DNA of 64,000 nucleotides from Desulfoluna spongiiphila (GCF_900101345.1 NZ_FMUX01000018.1:87543-151542); one strand, 5' to 3'. Positions 51,259-61,293 are shown, counted from the first letter of the stretch. Translations and numbers: made by a program. The notes: generated from the sequence alone by a model not told the origin.

Positions 51259-52848
51259 TCAGATCACCCGAGCTTCGGGGGCGCGGGGTTCAAGTCTGCC
51301 GGCCATGGCGTCGGAGAGGACGCCGGGCAAAAGCTCCGTCAGGCGCGAGGCGGCCATGCCGGTCTGAAGCCCCTGGTCCATGAGGCGATTGGCGGCTTCG
51401 CCGTGGAGGTATACCCCCATCTCCGAGGCCTCCCTGCAGGAAAAACCCTGGGCAAGAAGGGCTCCGATCAGGCCGGTAAGCACGTCACCGGTACCTCCGG
51501 TGGCCAAAAGGGCATTGCCCGTGGGGTTGAGGGCACAGCTCCCGTCGGGATGGGCCACCACGGTCCCGGCCCCCTTGAGGACCACATGGAGCCCTGTTTG
51601 AACGGCAAAGGCCGAGGCGGCGCCCATGCGATCCGCCTGGATATCATGGACCGAAGCGCCGGTGAGCCGCGCCAGCTCCTTGGGATGCGGTGTGATCACG
51701 GCCTCGGCCTTGATCTCGCGCACCAGCTCGGGCTTTTCGGCCAAAAGGTTCAGGGCGTCGGCATCCAGAACCATGGGCACCTCGCAAAAATCGAGGACAG
51801 CGGCCAGGGCGGCCAGGGCCCCCTTGGAGGTTGTCAGGCCGGGCCCGGCGGCCACGGCGTCTTTGCCCGAAAGAAAGTCGGCCAGGGCCTCGCCACAGCC
51901 CGGATGAAAGCTGCCGTCCTCCCCGTGGGGCAGGGGCAGGCTCATGGCCTCCAGGCAGCGGGACTCAAAGGCGGTGTTGATACATGCGGGAAGAGCGGTG
52001 CTCACCAGCCCGGCCCCGCCGGAAACGGCAGCCCCGGCAGCCAGGATCACGGCCCCGCTTTTCCCTGAAGAGCCCCCCATCAGGGCAAGGTGGCCCCGGG
52101 TTCCCTTGTGGGCGTGGGGGCTGAAAGGGGCCATGCAACCCATGACCTGTCGGCTGGTGATCAGGCGACAGGCCACCTCGGCCCGGTCCACGGCCCATTG
52201 GGGAATGCCGATGTCCACAACGGAAAGCTCGCCGCAATGCTCCCTTCCCGGATAAAGAAAGTGGCCCGCCTTGGGCAGGCAAAAAGTGGCCGTGGCCCGG
52301 GCCCTCACCGCACACCCCAGGACCCGGCCCGTGTCCGCACACACCCCGGACGGGATGTCCACGGCCAACACCTGCCGGTTCGAGGCGTTGACGGCCGAAA
52401 CCACCTCCGCGTAAAGGCCTGTCACCTCCCGCTGAAGACCCGTTCCGAAAAGAGCGTCCACCACCATGTCGCAGTGGGACAGGGCCCGTGACAGGGCGGT
52501 CAAGTCCACCCCTTCGACAACCTCCACCACCGCAACGCCCAGGGCCTCCAAAAGCGACAGATTCTCAAAGGCCTCCCCGGAAATGCCGTCCACGCCCCCC
52601 ACCACAAACACCGGGGCCTCCACCCCGCGCTCGGCAAGGTACCGGGCCACCACAAAACCATCGCCGCCGTTGTTTCCCCGGCCCGCCACCACAACCACCC
52701 GCGAAAGGGGCCTGCCCGCAGCCAGCCCATCAAGGGCCGCCACACACCCGCGCCCGGCACTCTCCATGAGCACGCGCCCGGGAATGCCGATCTCAAGAAT
52801 GGTCCGACGATCGATCTCCTGCATCTGCTTTGCGGTGGTTACCTGCAT
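51259..52848 (-). CDS. nnr: Bifunctional NAD(P)HX epimerase / ADP-dependent NAD(P)HX dehydratase
   Basis: A 529-residue repair enzyme that restores hydrated NADH and NADPH. The N-terminal epimerase (YjeF_N, about 1-215) has MESAGRGC and VVAGRGNNGGDGFVVARYL. The C-terminal ribokinase-like dehydratase (about 225-515) has VLDADALNLLAE and TGGTGDVLTGLIGALLAQG. The start at 52848 has AAGGAGG 6 bp upstream; the longer open frame to 53106 reads through the repeat and is not protein. Confidence 0.95.
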   Translation of the reverse strand: MQVTTAKQMQEIDRRTILEIGIPGRVLMESAGRGCVAALDGLAAGRPLSRVVVVAGRGNNGGDGFVVARYLAERGVEAPVFVVGGVDGISGEAFENLSLLEALGVAVVEVVEGVDLTALSRALSHCDMVVDALFGTGLQREVTGLYAEVVSAVNASNRQVLAVDIPSGVCADTGRVLGCAVRARATATFCLPKAGHFLYPGREHCGELSVVDIGIPQWAVDRAEVACRLITSRQVMGCMAPFSPHAHKGTRGHLALMGGSSGKSGAVILAAGAAVSGGAGLVSTALPACINTAFESRCLEAMSLPLPHGEDGSFHPGCGEALADFLSGKDAVAAGPGLTTSKGALAALAAVLDFCEVPMVLDADALNLLAEKPELVREIKAEAVITPHPKELARLTGASVHDIQADRMGAASAFAVQTGLHVVLKGAGTVVAHPDGSCALNPTGNALLATGGTGDVLTGLIGALLAQGFSCREASEMGVYLHGEAANRLMDQGLQTGMAASRLTELLPGVLSDAMAGRLEPRAPEARVI

Positions 52849-52883
52849 GGGAGCCTCCTTAGAAATATCGCAAAAAAAAGCAT

Positions 52884-52988
52884 GCCTCCGGCGGCGAGGT
52901 GAGCCACCTCGAAAGCTGATTGCCGTTGCGCTTCGTCCCTCGTTCCTCGGGCCAAATCGCAACGGCCTTCGGCTCGGGCTTCGCCCGA
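52884..52988 (-). repeat. Interspersed hairpin repeat, copy 12 (partial, variant arms)
   Basis: GCCTCCGGCGGC, CGAGGTG/CACCTCG, then the large hairpin with perfect 9-bp arms GCCGTTGCG (52922-52930) and CGCAACGGC (52958-52966) and the loop CCCTCGTTCCTCGGG. TCGGGC-TTC-GCCCGA follows. It lies 36 bp upstream of the nnrDE start, so it is not behind a stop codon in its own orientation. Confidence 0.8.
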
Positions 52989-53081
52989 CATACATACTGA
53001 TGGTTTGTGCGGGCTGGATCACAAGCTTCGTAATAACAGGATACGTTACCGCCGCTTGGCCATTATCAATAAAACCACACA

Positions 53082-53197
53082 GCCTCCGGTGACCAGGGGC
53101 TTTCACGGGCGAAGCCCGTCAGCACATGTGAAGGGGCGTAGCCCCGGAGCATGTGCGAACCTGGGGTCAAGGGGCTCAGCCCCTTGCCGCCGGAGGC
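53082..53197 (-). repeat. Second-type hairpin repeat sharing the same ends
   Basis: 116 bp from GCCTCCGG to GCCGCCGGAGGC. Its interior differs from the main family: ACGGGC-GAA-GCCCGT, ACATGTG...CATGTG enclosing GGGGC-GTA-GCCCC, and CAAGGGGCT-C-AGCCCCTTG. It lies 10 bp from the pdxJ stop. With copy 12 it could form one 314-bp composite. Confidence 0.75.
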
Positions 53198-53207
53198 GTT
53201 TTTGGCG

Positions 53208-53933
53208 TTAGCTGTGCAGCTCTTTCACCAGCTGGGCCATGTCGCGGACGGCCTGGTCCAGGCCGATCATGGAGGCGCGGGCGATGATGCTGTGGCCGAT
53301 GCTGTACTCGTCGATTTCGGGGACCTCTTTGAAGGCTTTCACGGAATCGTAGTTGATGCCGTGGCCGGCGTTGACGCCCAGGCCCAGTTCGTGGCCGAGT
53401 TTGGCGGCGGCTTTGATGCGGTCCATCTCTTCGCGTTTCTCGGCGTCTGTGACGGCGTCGCAGAAGGCTCCGGTGTGGATCTCGATGAAATCTGCCCCGA
53501 TCTCTTTGGCGCAACGAATCTGATCCAGGTCCGGGTCGATGAAGATGCTCACGGGGATGTCACCGTCCTGGAGATCTTTGATGGCTTCTGCGATGTGGGC
53601 TTTCTGGGCCAGCAGGTCCAGGCCCCCTTCGGTGGTCACCTCTTCGCGTTTCTCGGGCACCAGGGTCACCAGCTCGGGCTTGATATCAAGGGCGATGGCC
53701 AGCATCTCTTCGGTGGCGGCCATCTCCAGGATGAAACGGGTCTGGATCACCTGGCGAAGCAGGCGGATATCCCGGTCCTGCACGTGACGGCGGTCTTCCC
53801 TCAAGTGGGCGACGATGCCGTCGGCACCGGCCATTTCAGCACGTGTGGCGGCGGCAACGGGGTCGGGGTAGGTGGCCCTGCGGGCCTGGCGAAGGGTGGC
53901 GATATGATCGATATTGACTGCAAGTCCTGCCAT
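53208..53933 (-). CDS. pdxJ: Pyridoxine 5'-phosphate synthase
   Basis: A 241-residue TIM barrel that closes the pyridoxine ring from 1-deoxyxylulose 5-phosphate and aminoacetone phosphate. The N-terminus AGLAVNIDHIATLRQAR, HLREDRRHVQD, TLVPEKREEVTTEGG and VNAGHGINYDSV are PdxJ hallmarks. The ATG at 53933 has GGGAG 10 bp upstream; the frame runs on to 54158 without homology. It appears to be transcribed alone. Confidence 0.96.
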   Translation of the reverse strand: MAGLAVNIDHIATLRQARRATYPDPVAAATRAEMAGADGIVAHLREDRRHVQDRDIRLLRQVIQTRFILEMAATEEMLAIALDIKPELVTLVPEKREEVTTEGGLDLLAQKAHIAEAIKDLQDGDIPVSIFIDPDLDQIRCAKEIGADFIEIHTGAFCDAVTDAEKREEMDRIKAAAKLGHELGLGVNAGHGINYDSVKAFKEVPEIDEYSIGHSIIARASMIGLDQAVRDMAQLVKELHS

Positions 53934-54185
53934 GGATGGGTACTCCCATTGGATCGGTTGGTTGGGGTGGCTCCGTCTGGGTCGAAAAGAGGAAGGCGAA
54001 GCGCCGGCCTCATCACATTCGATCAAGCGGAACCCCGGGCTGCGGGCCGCAGCGGCCAGGCCTCCCGGCTTCTTTTTCCGGAGTGTAACACCGGGGTTAC
54101 CCCGGATCAACCCCCGTTGATCATCTCCGGGGAGTTCACCAAGAAGGATTGATGACACTTAACGGGCCGCCTTCAATTTTCCCAC

Positions 54186-54213
54186 AAAAAAAGGGCTCCG
54201 AACAGGAGCCCTT
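54186..54213 (-). terminator. Terminator of the phoH-pgpH-ybeY operon
   Basis: AAGGGCTCC and GGAGCCCTT pair around a 5-base loop, and the minus strand continues with a U-run. It is 43 bp after the ybeY stop. Confidence 0.92.
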
Positions 54214-54255
54214 AAATGCGTTTTAGCAAGGGAAGGTGGTGCGTGGCGGGCCGAC

Positions 54256-54711
54256 TCAGAAATAGTCAAGCCCGGCCCCGGGTTCGATGAGGCCGAGGAG
54301 CTCGCGGCTCTTGTCCGCCATGGTGGCCTCCTCCTCATCGCCCAGTTCATGGTCGTACCCGGCCAGGTGCAGGATGCCGTGGACAAGGAGCTGGCTGTAG
54401 CGCTGGTCAAGGGTCACGCCGCGCTCATCCGCCTCCCGGACCGCGGTATCGCAGGAGATGATCACATCGCCCAGAAGCGGGGAGACAAAGGGGGAGTCGC
54501 CGTCATCCATGGCAAAGGAGAGAACGTTGGTGGTGGCGTCTTTTCCCCGGTACTGATGGTTGATCTCGCGCATCTCGGCGTCGTCCACGAAGGAGAGCGA
54601 GAGCTCCCGATCATTTAATGCCAAGGCGTTTAAGATGACCTTCCCCTTCTCCAGCATCGCGTTCTGCGGGACCGGGTGCGTCTCCTGACGGTTGTCGATT
54701 TGAATCTCCAT
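54256..54711 (-). CDS. ybeY: Endoribonuclease YbeY (16S rRNA maturation)
   Basis: A 151-residue metalloenzyme with the zinc-binding motif HGILHLAGYDH. It takes part in 16S rRNA 3' processing and ribosome quality control. The N-terminus MEIQIDNRQ is typical, and AAAGG lies 6 bp before the ATG at 54711. The first 101 bp overlap the 3' end of pgpH in another frame; an internal ATG at 54657 would reduce the overlap to 47 bp but lose the conserved start. Operon order phoH-pgpH-ybeY is common. Confidence 0.94.
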   Translation of the reverse strand: MEIQIDNRQETHPVPQNAMLEKGKVILNALALNDRELSLSFVDDAEMREINHQYRGKDATTNVLSFAMDDGDSPFVSPLLGDVIISCDTAVREADERGVTLDQRYSQLLVHGILHLAGYDHELGDEEEATMADKSRELLGLIEPGAGLDYF

Positions 54712-57040
54712 TTTTTGCCTTTTGTCCGTTGCCCGACTTCTCGGGATATTTGATGCGGTGGTGGTTGATCCCGCTTAGCACCACGTTGAATCGCTTGGCC
54801 ATGATGTGGAGGTCTTTTAAGGTGATCTCACAATAATCGAGCTGGCCCGAGACGAAAATCTTATTGATAAGGTTCTGCACCAGCCCCTGGATACGTGCCG
54901 GGGTGGGGTTGTCCAGAGACCGGGTGGCCGCTTCCAGCACGTCGGACATCATGACAATGGCGGCTTCCACGGTCTGGGGCTTGGGCCCGGGGTACCTGAA
55001 ATCATCGGGGTTCACCGTCTCTTCGGAGTCCTCTTTCTGGGCCTTGGCCTTCTCGTAGAAGTACTCGATGATGCTGGTGCCGTGGTGCTGCTGGATGGTG
55101 TCCATGATGGGCTTGCCCAGGCGATACTGCCTGGCGATCTCGATGCCCGCCTTGACGTGTCCCGTGAGGATCAGGGCGCTCATGGAAGGGGCCAGTTTGT
55201 CGTGGCGGTTTTTGCCCTCGGTCTGGTTTTCGATGAAGTACTGGGCCTTTTCGATCTTGCCAATATCATGGTAGTAGCCGCAGACCCTCGCCAGAAGGGG
55301 GTTGGCCCCGATCTCCGAGGCCACGGCATCGGCCAGGGTGCCCACGATGACGCTGTGGTTGTAGGTGCCCGGCGCCTCGATCATGAGCCGGCGTAAAATG
55401 GGCTGGTCCAGGTTGGCAAGCTCCAGAAGCTTGATGTCCGTGGTGTAGTCGAAAAGCATCTCCAGAAGGGGGGCGATGCCGGCGGTCACGATGCCCGAGG
55501 CGAGCCCACCGGTAAAGGCGAACAGAGCGCTCCAGAGGTAGATCTCCACGGAGATGTCGCTGGTGTAGGTCACCACCCCGGTGGCCAGGACCACGTTGAG
55601 GAGCCCCAGCTTGGCACCGGCCTTGATGAAAACCTTGCGCTCCCGGCAATTTTTCAGCCAGAAGGCGGCCATGGCCGAACTCAGGAAGATATAGATAAAG
55701 ATGGAGAACTGGTTGGCAAAGACCAGGGTCACCAGGGCGGCAAAAACAATGGAGAAAAAAAGCGCCGCTTCCATGCCCATGAAGAGGCAGACCGCCATGG
55801 CCCCTGCGGCCACGGGCATGCCGAAGTAGACCGAGATTTCGTGGATGTCAAACTCCAGGGACGCCCCGATAACCCCGGGCACGGACAGGGAGATCTTGGC
55901 CACAAAGAGAAAGGTGATGAGCACCGTGGCCAGGAAGAACATGTTCTTGTTGCGGTCTTCGATGCCCTCGTTTTTCGGCCGGTAGTGCACCAGAAAGGCG
56001 ATCATGAGAAAGAAGGCCGTCACCATGGCCGCGCCGATGCTTCGGGAAAACAGGTGGCGATTCCGGGTCTGGAGCTGGAGTTCCTGGAGTTTCACCAGTT
56101 GAAGCTCGGTGACCCGCTCCCCTTCCCGCAGGATCATCTCCCCCACCTTGACCTTGAAGAGAACCGGCTTCACCTCTTCGGCGGCCCGCTTGGCACGGAT
56201 CTCGGTTTCGCTGCCGTTCAAGGTGATGTTGGGCTGCAGCATGCGCTGGGTGAAGTCCACGATGAGGTTCAAGGCGGTGTAATCCACATCGGCCGCCTCT
56301 TTCTTGAACAGGGGGTCCGCCACGATGCGCACCATGGTCTGGGCCTGTTCCAGGCCGTAATAGGCCTTCAAGTTCTTGGCGATGGACTCCTCTTTTCCCT
56401 CCACGGTCCGGAGGGTAATGCCCCGGTCACCCTGACGGAGCAGAAGCTCCTTGTTGGCCACCACGCCGTTGGTCATGATCTCGGTATAGATCCGGCAGAT
56501 CAGGTCTTCGATGGTCTTGGAAAACAGATGGGTCTCAAGGACCTGGTACGCGCCCCGACTCACCTCAATGCCCATCTTGTCCTCGAACTCCTGCTTTCTC
56601 AGCCACACCTCATCAAGGGGGGTGGCTGCTGCGGTGGGCTCCATTCCGGGCTCTGCGGAAGGCTGGGGGGGCGGGGGAACCGGGGGCTGGGTCAGGATGG
56701 CCCGAAACACGGAAAAGGCGCTCCGGACGTTGGCCACCTGCCGGCTCACCATCTCCGTGTTGTTGTCGTACACGGGAAGCACCGAGCGGATGGCCAGCTT
56801 GCGGCTCGCCTCGGTGGCGGCATCGTCCTGGATCAGAAAATCCCGGGGAGCCTTGATGTTCTTTTCAGCGATGTCCCCCACACGGTAGGAGAACTTGGTC
56901 ACGGAGAGATTGGGGTAAATGATCAGGGTGAATAAAAGGGTGATCACCGCCAGCAGGATCCACAGCACATGGCCGCTGGTGGTAAAATACGCACGGATCG
57001 ATTCCCGCAAGGGGAGCCGCTTCTCAGGTCGAAGATTCAT
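54611..57040 (-). CDS. pgpH: 7TM-HD family phosphohydrolase (PgpH-like c-di-AMP phosphodiesterase)
   Basis: An 809-residue membrane protein. One N-terminal helix (about 22-45) is followed by an extracytoplasmic 7TMR-HDED domain (about 50-325), seven helices (about 330-520) and a cytoplasmic HD domain. HD residues appear in EAPGTYNHSVIVG, CGYYHDIGKIEKAQYF and HVKAGIEIA. In other bacteria such proteins hydrolyse cyclic di-AMP; that activity here is inferred from the family. The hydrophilic tail (about 770-809) is encoded by DNA that also encodes the start of ybeY. Confidence 0.9.
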   Translation of the reverse strand: MNLRPEKRLPLRESIRAYFTTSGHVLWILLAVITLLFTLIIYPNLSVTKFSYRVGDIAEKNIKAPRDFLIQDDAATEASRKLAIRSVLPVYDNNTEMVSRQVANVRSAFSVFRAILTQPPVPPPPQPSAEPGMEPTAAATPLDEVWLRKQEFEDKMGIEVSRGAYQVLETHLFSKTIEDLICRIYTEIMTNGVVANKELLLRQGDRGITLRTVEGKEESIAKNLKAYYGLEQAQTMVRIVADPLFKKEAADVDYTALNLIVDFTQRMLQPNITLNGSETEIRAKRAAEEVKPVLFKVKVGEMILREGERVTELQLVKLQELQLQTRNRHLFSRSIGAAMVTAFFLMIAFLVHYRPKNEGIEDRNKNMFFLATVLITFLFVAKISLSVPGVIGASLEFDIHEISVYFGMPVAAGAMAVCLFMGMEAALFFSIVFAALVTLVFANQFSIFIYIFLSSAMAAFWLKNCRERKVFIKAGAKLGLLNVVLATGVVTYTSDISVEIYLWSALFAFTGGLASGIVTAGIAPLLEMLFDYTTDIKLLELANLDQPILRRLMIEAPGTYNHSVIVGTLADAVASEIGANPLLARVCGYYHDIGKIEKAQYFIENQTEGKNRHDKLAPSMSALILTGHVKAGIEIARQYRLGKPIMDTIQQHHGTSIIEYFYEKAKAQKEDSEETVNPDDFRYPGPKPQTVEAAIVMMSDVLEAATRSLDNPTPARIQGLVQNLINKIFVSGQLDYCEITLKDLHIMAKRFNVVLSGINHHRIKYPEKSGNGQKAKNGDSNRQPSGDAPGPAERDAGEGEGHLKRLGIK

Positions 57041-57057
57041 CTTGTATCGTACGCCTC

Positions 57058-58056
<999 letters not shown>

Positions 58057-58457
58057 GTATGTGCCTTCGCGATGCCCTGCCCTTTCACAACGTGAAAAGA
58101 AGCCGGGCGGTCCCTTATGTGTTGCCTGACCCGGTTTTAGCAGGGAAAATCAAAAACGGTGGTAACGTCAGAAAAACCGGAACGGAACAGCCGTCCGGTG
58201 CCCCCCAGGGTCACCCTTTCCGGGGTATCTGCCTGAGAGTGAAAGTCATTTTGACATGTATGCATTCTTAGCACACATGATTTGCCGAATGCAAACTGAA
58301 ACGTAACCCCCTCTAACCCAAGGAAAAATGCCTTGACTCCCCTGCTTGGCTTCTGCTAAGCAACCAGATTGATCGGTGCGAAGGTCGCACCGTGCCGTGG
58401 CATTCGACGCTTTAACCGTTAGTTTTCCCAGGCGCATCTCACCATGGAGGCCCACTG
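58057..58457. other. Divergent intergenic region between phoH and cvpA
   Basis: No open frame of coding quality. Several hairpins are visible: GGTGCGA-AGG-TCGCACC (58375-58391), GCTTGGCTTCTGCTAAGC (about 58345) and CCCCGGAAAGGG-like pairing on the minus strand near 58210. The minus-strand leader of phoH would be long (about 200 nt if it begins near 58260) and could be structured. No known riboswitch class fits. Confidence 0.45.
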
Positions 58458-58985
58458 ATGAACCCACTTGATATCACCTTTTGTATCGTAATCGCCTTCT
58501 GCCTGATCCGGGGCGCCTTTCGGGGAATCGTCAAGGAAGCCTCCGCCATCATTGGGGTTTTCGGTGGTTTTTTCGCCGCATACACTTACTACCCCCTCCT
58601 GGGCGAACAGCTCAGCCGCTTCATCGACTCCACGGCCTGGCTCAACATCATCAGCTTTCTCATCATCTTCGGTGCTGTCTTTGCCGCGGTCTCCGCCCTG
58701 GGCGTCCTCATTAAGTACCTGCTCAAGGTGGTGTTCCTGGGCTGGGTGGATCGTCTCTGCGGTGCCGGGTTCGGCCTGGTCAAGGGCATCCTCATCTCCG
58801 CCGTGCTCCTCATGGTCTTTGCCACCTTCCTCGACAAGGGCGCTCCCCTGATCCGTCAGTCCAAAACAGCCCCCTATGTCACCATCGTCTCAGAAGCCCT
58901 CTCAAGCTTTGCGTCCAAGGACCTGCGCCAGGAGTTCACCACCAAGATCGAAGACGCCAGGAAAATTTGGGAGAAGCGCTTCTAA
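58458..58985 (+). CDS. CvpA family membrane protein
   Basis: A 175-residue protein with four transmembrane helices (about 4-22, 30-50, 62-85, 100-125). The opening NPLDITFCIVIAFCLIRGAF and FLGWVDRLCGAGFGLVKG are typical of CvpA (colicin V production protein family). Its molecular role is poorly known. It may share a transcript with mazG-hisH-hisF, but a terminator lies between. Confidence 0.88.
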   Translation: MNPLDITFCIVIAFCLIRGAFRGIVKEASAIIGVFGGFFAAYTYYPLLGEQLSRFIDSTAWLNIISFLIIFGAVFAAVSALGVLIKYLLKVVFLGWVDRLCGAGFGLVKGILISAVLLMVFATFLDKGAPLIRQSKTAPYVTIVSEALSSFASKDLRQEFTTKIEDARKIWEKRF

Positions 58986-59032
58986 GGGGCCGAGCGCCCC
59001 GAGCCCCGGCCCATCTTCAACCCGGAAAACCA

Positions 59033-59058
59033 GCCCTGTCCCGTGCAGGGCCTTTTTT
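59033..59058 (+). terminator. Intrinsic terminator between cvpA and mazG
   Basis: GCCCTG, loop TCCCGTG, CAGGGC and a TTTTTT run. It ends only 17 bp before the mazG GTG, so mazG must be expressed by readthrough, or its own promoter must lie within this hairpin region. Confidence 0.82.
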
Positions 59059-59075
59059 GTTAAAAGGTCACCCTT

Positions 59076-59864
59076 GTGAACGAAACACGAAAACTCATCC
59101 AACGCCTCAGGGCCGACAACGGCTGCCCCTGGGATCGAAAACAGACCCCCGTCTCCATGGTCCGCTACCTCATCGAAGAGAGCTATGAGCTCCAGGAGGC
59201 GATCCACGGCGGAGACCCCGCTGAAATGGCCGACGAGCTGGGGGACACCTGGTTCCAGATGGTCTTTCTCATCCATCTTCTGGAAGAGGCCCACGGGCTC
59301 TCGTTTCCCGAGGTGACAAGGGCCAACCAGCGCAAAATGATCCGCCGCCATCCCCATGTCTTCGGGGAGGAGACCGCCGATACCGTGGACGAGGTGAAAA
59401 CCCACTGGGCCCGGATCAAAGAAGAGGAAAAAGCCGAAGCCCCCGCCTCCCTGCTGGACACGGTCACCTCCGGCACCCCGCCCCTCATGAGGGCCAGGGA
59501 TGTCTCCAAGGTCACCGCCGAGGCGGGCTTTGACTGGGACGACATGGACGGGGTCATGGAGAAGGTGCACGAGGAGTGGGGCGAGTTCACCGAGGCCCTG
59601 GCCTCCGGCGACAAGCAGGCCGCCTCCCTGGAGTTCGGCGACCTGCTCTTCACCCTGGTCAACGTGGCCCGCTTTGCCGGCATCGACGCCGACGCCGCCC
59701 TCTCCTCCTCGGTGGCCAAGTTTGAAAAACGGTACCGCCTCATGGAGCAGCTCCTGGCCACAGAGGGGGAGCGCCCCGACCGAAGCCGTTCATCCCGGGT
59801 GGACGCCATGTGGGACCGCGCCAAAGAGCTCAACGACGGGGCAGGCAATGCCCCCAACACGTAA
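59076..59864 (+). CDS. mazG: Nucleoside triphosphate pyrophosphohydrolase MazG
   Basis: A 262-residue protein with two tandem MazG domains (about 10-115 and 140-240). The EExxE metal motif appears as EESYELQEAIHGGDPAEMADE and again as EWGEFTEALASGDKQ with ELGD/EFGD. It hydrolyses noncanonical or excess NTPs to NMPs. It starts with GTG, 18 bp after the preceding U-run, and lies 18 bp ahead of hisH. Confidence 0.93.
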   Translation: MNETRKLIQRLRADNGCPWDRKQTPVSMVRYLIEESYELQEAIHGGDPAEMADELGDTWFQMVFLIHLLEEAHGLSFPEVTRANQRKMIRRHPHVFGEETADTVDEVKTHWARIKEEEKAEAPASLLDTVTSGTPPLMRARDVSKVTAEAGFDWDDMDGVMEKVHEEWGEFTEALASGDKQAASLEFGDLLFTLVNVARFAGIDADAALSSSVAKFEKRYRLMEQLLATEGERPDRSRSSRVDAMWDRAKELNDGAGNAPNT

Positions 59865-59882
59865 CTGGAGATGTGAAACACC

Positions 59883-60512
59883 ATGATAGCCATCATCGAC
59901 TACGAAGCCGGCAACCTCACCAGCGTCGAGCGGGCCGTTCGGTCCCTGGGCCGCGACTGTGTGGTGACCGGTGACGCCCGGATCATCCGAGAGGCGGAAC
60001 GGGTGATCTTTCCCGGTGTGGGGCAGGCGGGCAGCGCCATGGCAAGCCTGAAGCGCACCGGCCTTGACGCCGTCATCCACGACGTCTACGCCTCGGGCCG
60101 CCCCTTTATGGGCATCTGCTTAGGGACCCAGATCATTCTCTCCCACAGCCAGGAGCACGACACCCCCTGCCTCGGCCTCCTTGAAGGGGAGGTGGAAGCC
60201 TTCCCCGCGAAGATGAACGACACCGACGGCTCCCGGCTGAAGATTCCCCACATGGGATGGAACCGGATCCGCCGGGTGGCGGAGCACCCCATCCTCGAAG
60301 GGATCACCGAAGAGGACGAATTCTACTTTGTCCACAGCTACTACCCGACCCCCTCAGACCGCGCCCATGCCCTGGCCGAGTGCACCTACGGGTTCACTTT
60401 TCCCGTGATGCTGGGCCACAGGAACCTGGTATCATCCCAGTTTCACCCGGAAAAGAGCGGCAAGGCCGGACTTAAAATCTTAGACAACTTCTGCAGGTGG
60501 CAACCATGTTAA
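59883..60512 (+). CDS. hisH: Imidazole glycerol phosphate synthase subunit HisH
   Basis: A 209-residue class I glutamine amidotransferase giving ammonia to HisF. The nucleophile Cys lies in FMGICLGTQIILS, and the His/Glu of the triad in SSQFHPEKSG. HMGWNRI is the HisF-interface signature. GGAG lies before the ATG. It overlaps hisF by 7 bp. Confidence 0.96.
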   Translation: MIAIIDYEAGNLTSVERAVRSLGRDCVVTGDARIIREAERVIFPGVGQAGSAMASLKRTGLDAVIHDVYASGRPFMGICLGTQIILSHSQEHDTPCLGLLEGEVEAFPAKMNDTDGSRLKIPHMGWNRIRRVAEHPILEGITEEDEFYFVHSYYPTPSDRAHALAECTYGFTFPVMLGHRNLVSSQFHPEKSGKAGLKILDNFCRWQPC

Positions 60513-61285
60513 GCAGGCGCATCATCCCCTGCCTGGACGTACGCGAAGGACGCACCACAAAGGGCATCAAGTTCAAAAACAACGTGGACATCGGGGACCC
60601 GGTGGAGATGGCCAGGCTCTACTACGAGCAGGGCGCCGACGAGATCGTGTTCTACGACATCACCGCCTCCCATGAAAAACGCAACATCATGATCGACGTG
60701 GTCCGCCGCGTGGCAGAGACCATCTTCATTCCCTTTTCCGTGGGGGGGGGCATCCGCACCGTGGAAGACATGCGGGCCGTGCTCCTGGCCGGCGCCGAAA
60801 AGGTGAGCGTCAACTCCGCCGCCGTGAAAAACCCTGAGATCATCCGCCAGGGGGCCGAAGCCTTCGGCAACCAGTGCGTGGTCCTGGGCATGGACGTCAA
60901 GCAGGTGGAGACAAGCGAGACCATCCCCTCGGGCTACGAGATCGTCATCAACGGCGGCCGCAAGCACATGGGCATGGACGCGGTGCAGTGGGCCCTCAAG
61001 GCCCAGGAGCTGGGGGCTGGCGAGATCTGCCTCAACTCCATCGACGCCGACGGCATGAAGACCGGCTACGAGGTAAACCTCACCCGCCTCATCTCCGAAA
61101 CCGTGGACATCCCCGTCATCGCCTCGGGCGGTGCCGGAGAGCCCGAGCATCTCCGGGAGGTCTTAACCGACGGCAAGGCCGACGCGGCCCTCATCGCCTC
61201 CATGGTCCACTACGGGGATTACACTGTCCCGGGCATAAAATCCTACCTTCAGGATGCCGGCGTCAAAATCAGGCACCGCTGGTAA
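60506..61285 (+). CDS. hisF: Imidazole glycerol phosphate synthase subunit HisF
   Basis: A 259-residue TIM barrel, the cyclase half of the enzyme that makes IGP and AICAR in histidine synthesis. RRIIPCLDVREGRTTKG holds the catalytic Asp of strand 1, and PVIASGGAGEPEHL is the phosphate site. AGGTGG lies 5 bp before the ATG at 60506; a GTG at 60497 is possible. No other his genes are in the window. Confidence 0.96.
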   Translation: MLSRRIIPCLDVREGRTTKGIKFKNNVDIGDPVEMARLYYEQGADEIVFYDITASHEKRNIMIDVVRRVAETIFIPFSVGGGIRTVEDMRAVLLAGAEKVSVNSAAVKNPEIIRQGAEAFGNQCVVLGMDVKQVETSETIPSGYEIVINGGRKHMGMDAVQWALKAQELGAGEICLNSIDADGMKTGYEVNLTRLISETVDIPVIASGGAGEPEHLREVLTDGKADAALIASMVHYGDYTVPGIKSYLQDAGVKIRHRW

Positions 61286-61293
61286 CCAGGGTT

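Noticed and set aside
52849..53106. N-terminal extension of the nnr frame upstream of 52848
   Set aside because: The extension translates the repeat element; the start at 52848 has AAGGAGG and matches the family.
58190..58260. Minus-strand ACTCTCAGGCA resembling the end of a glycine riboswitch
   Set aside because: The rest of the aptamer (paired P1, GGAGAG start, second domain) is missing, and phoH is not a glycine gene. Kept only as a possibly structured leader.
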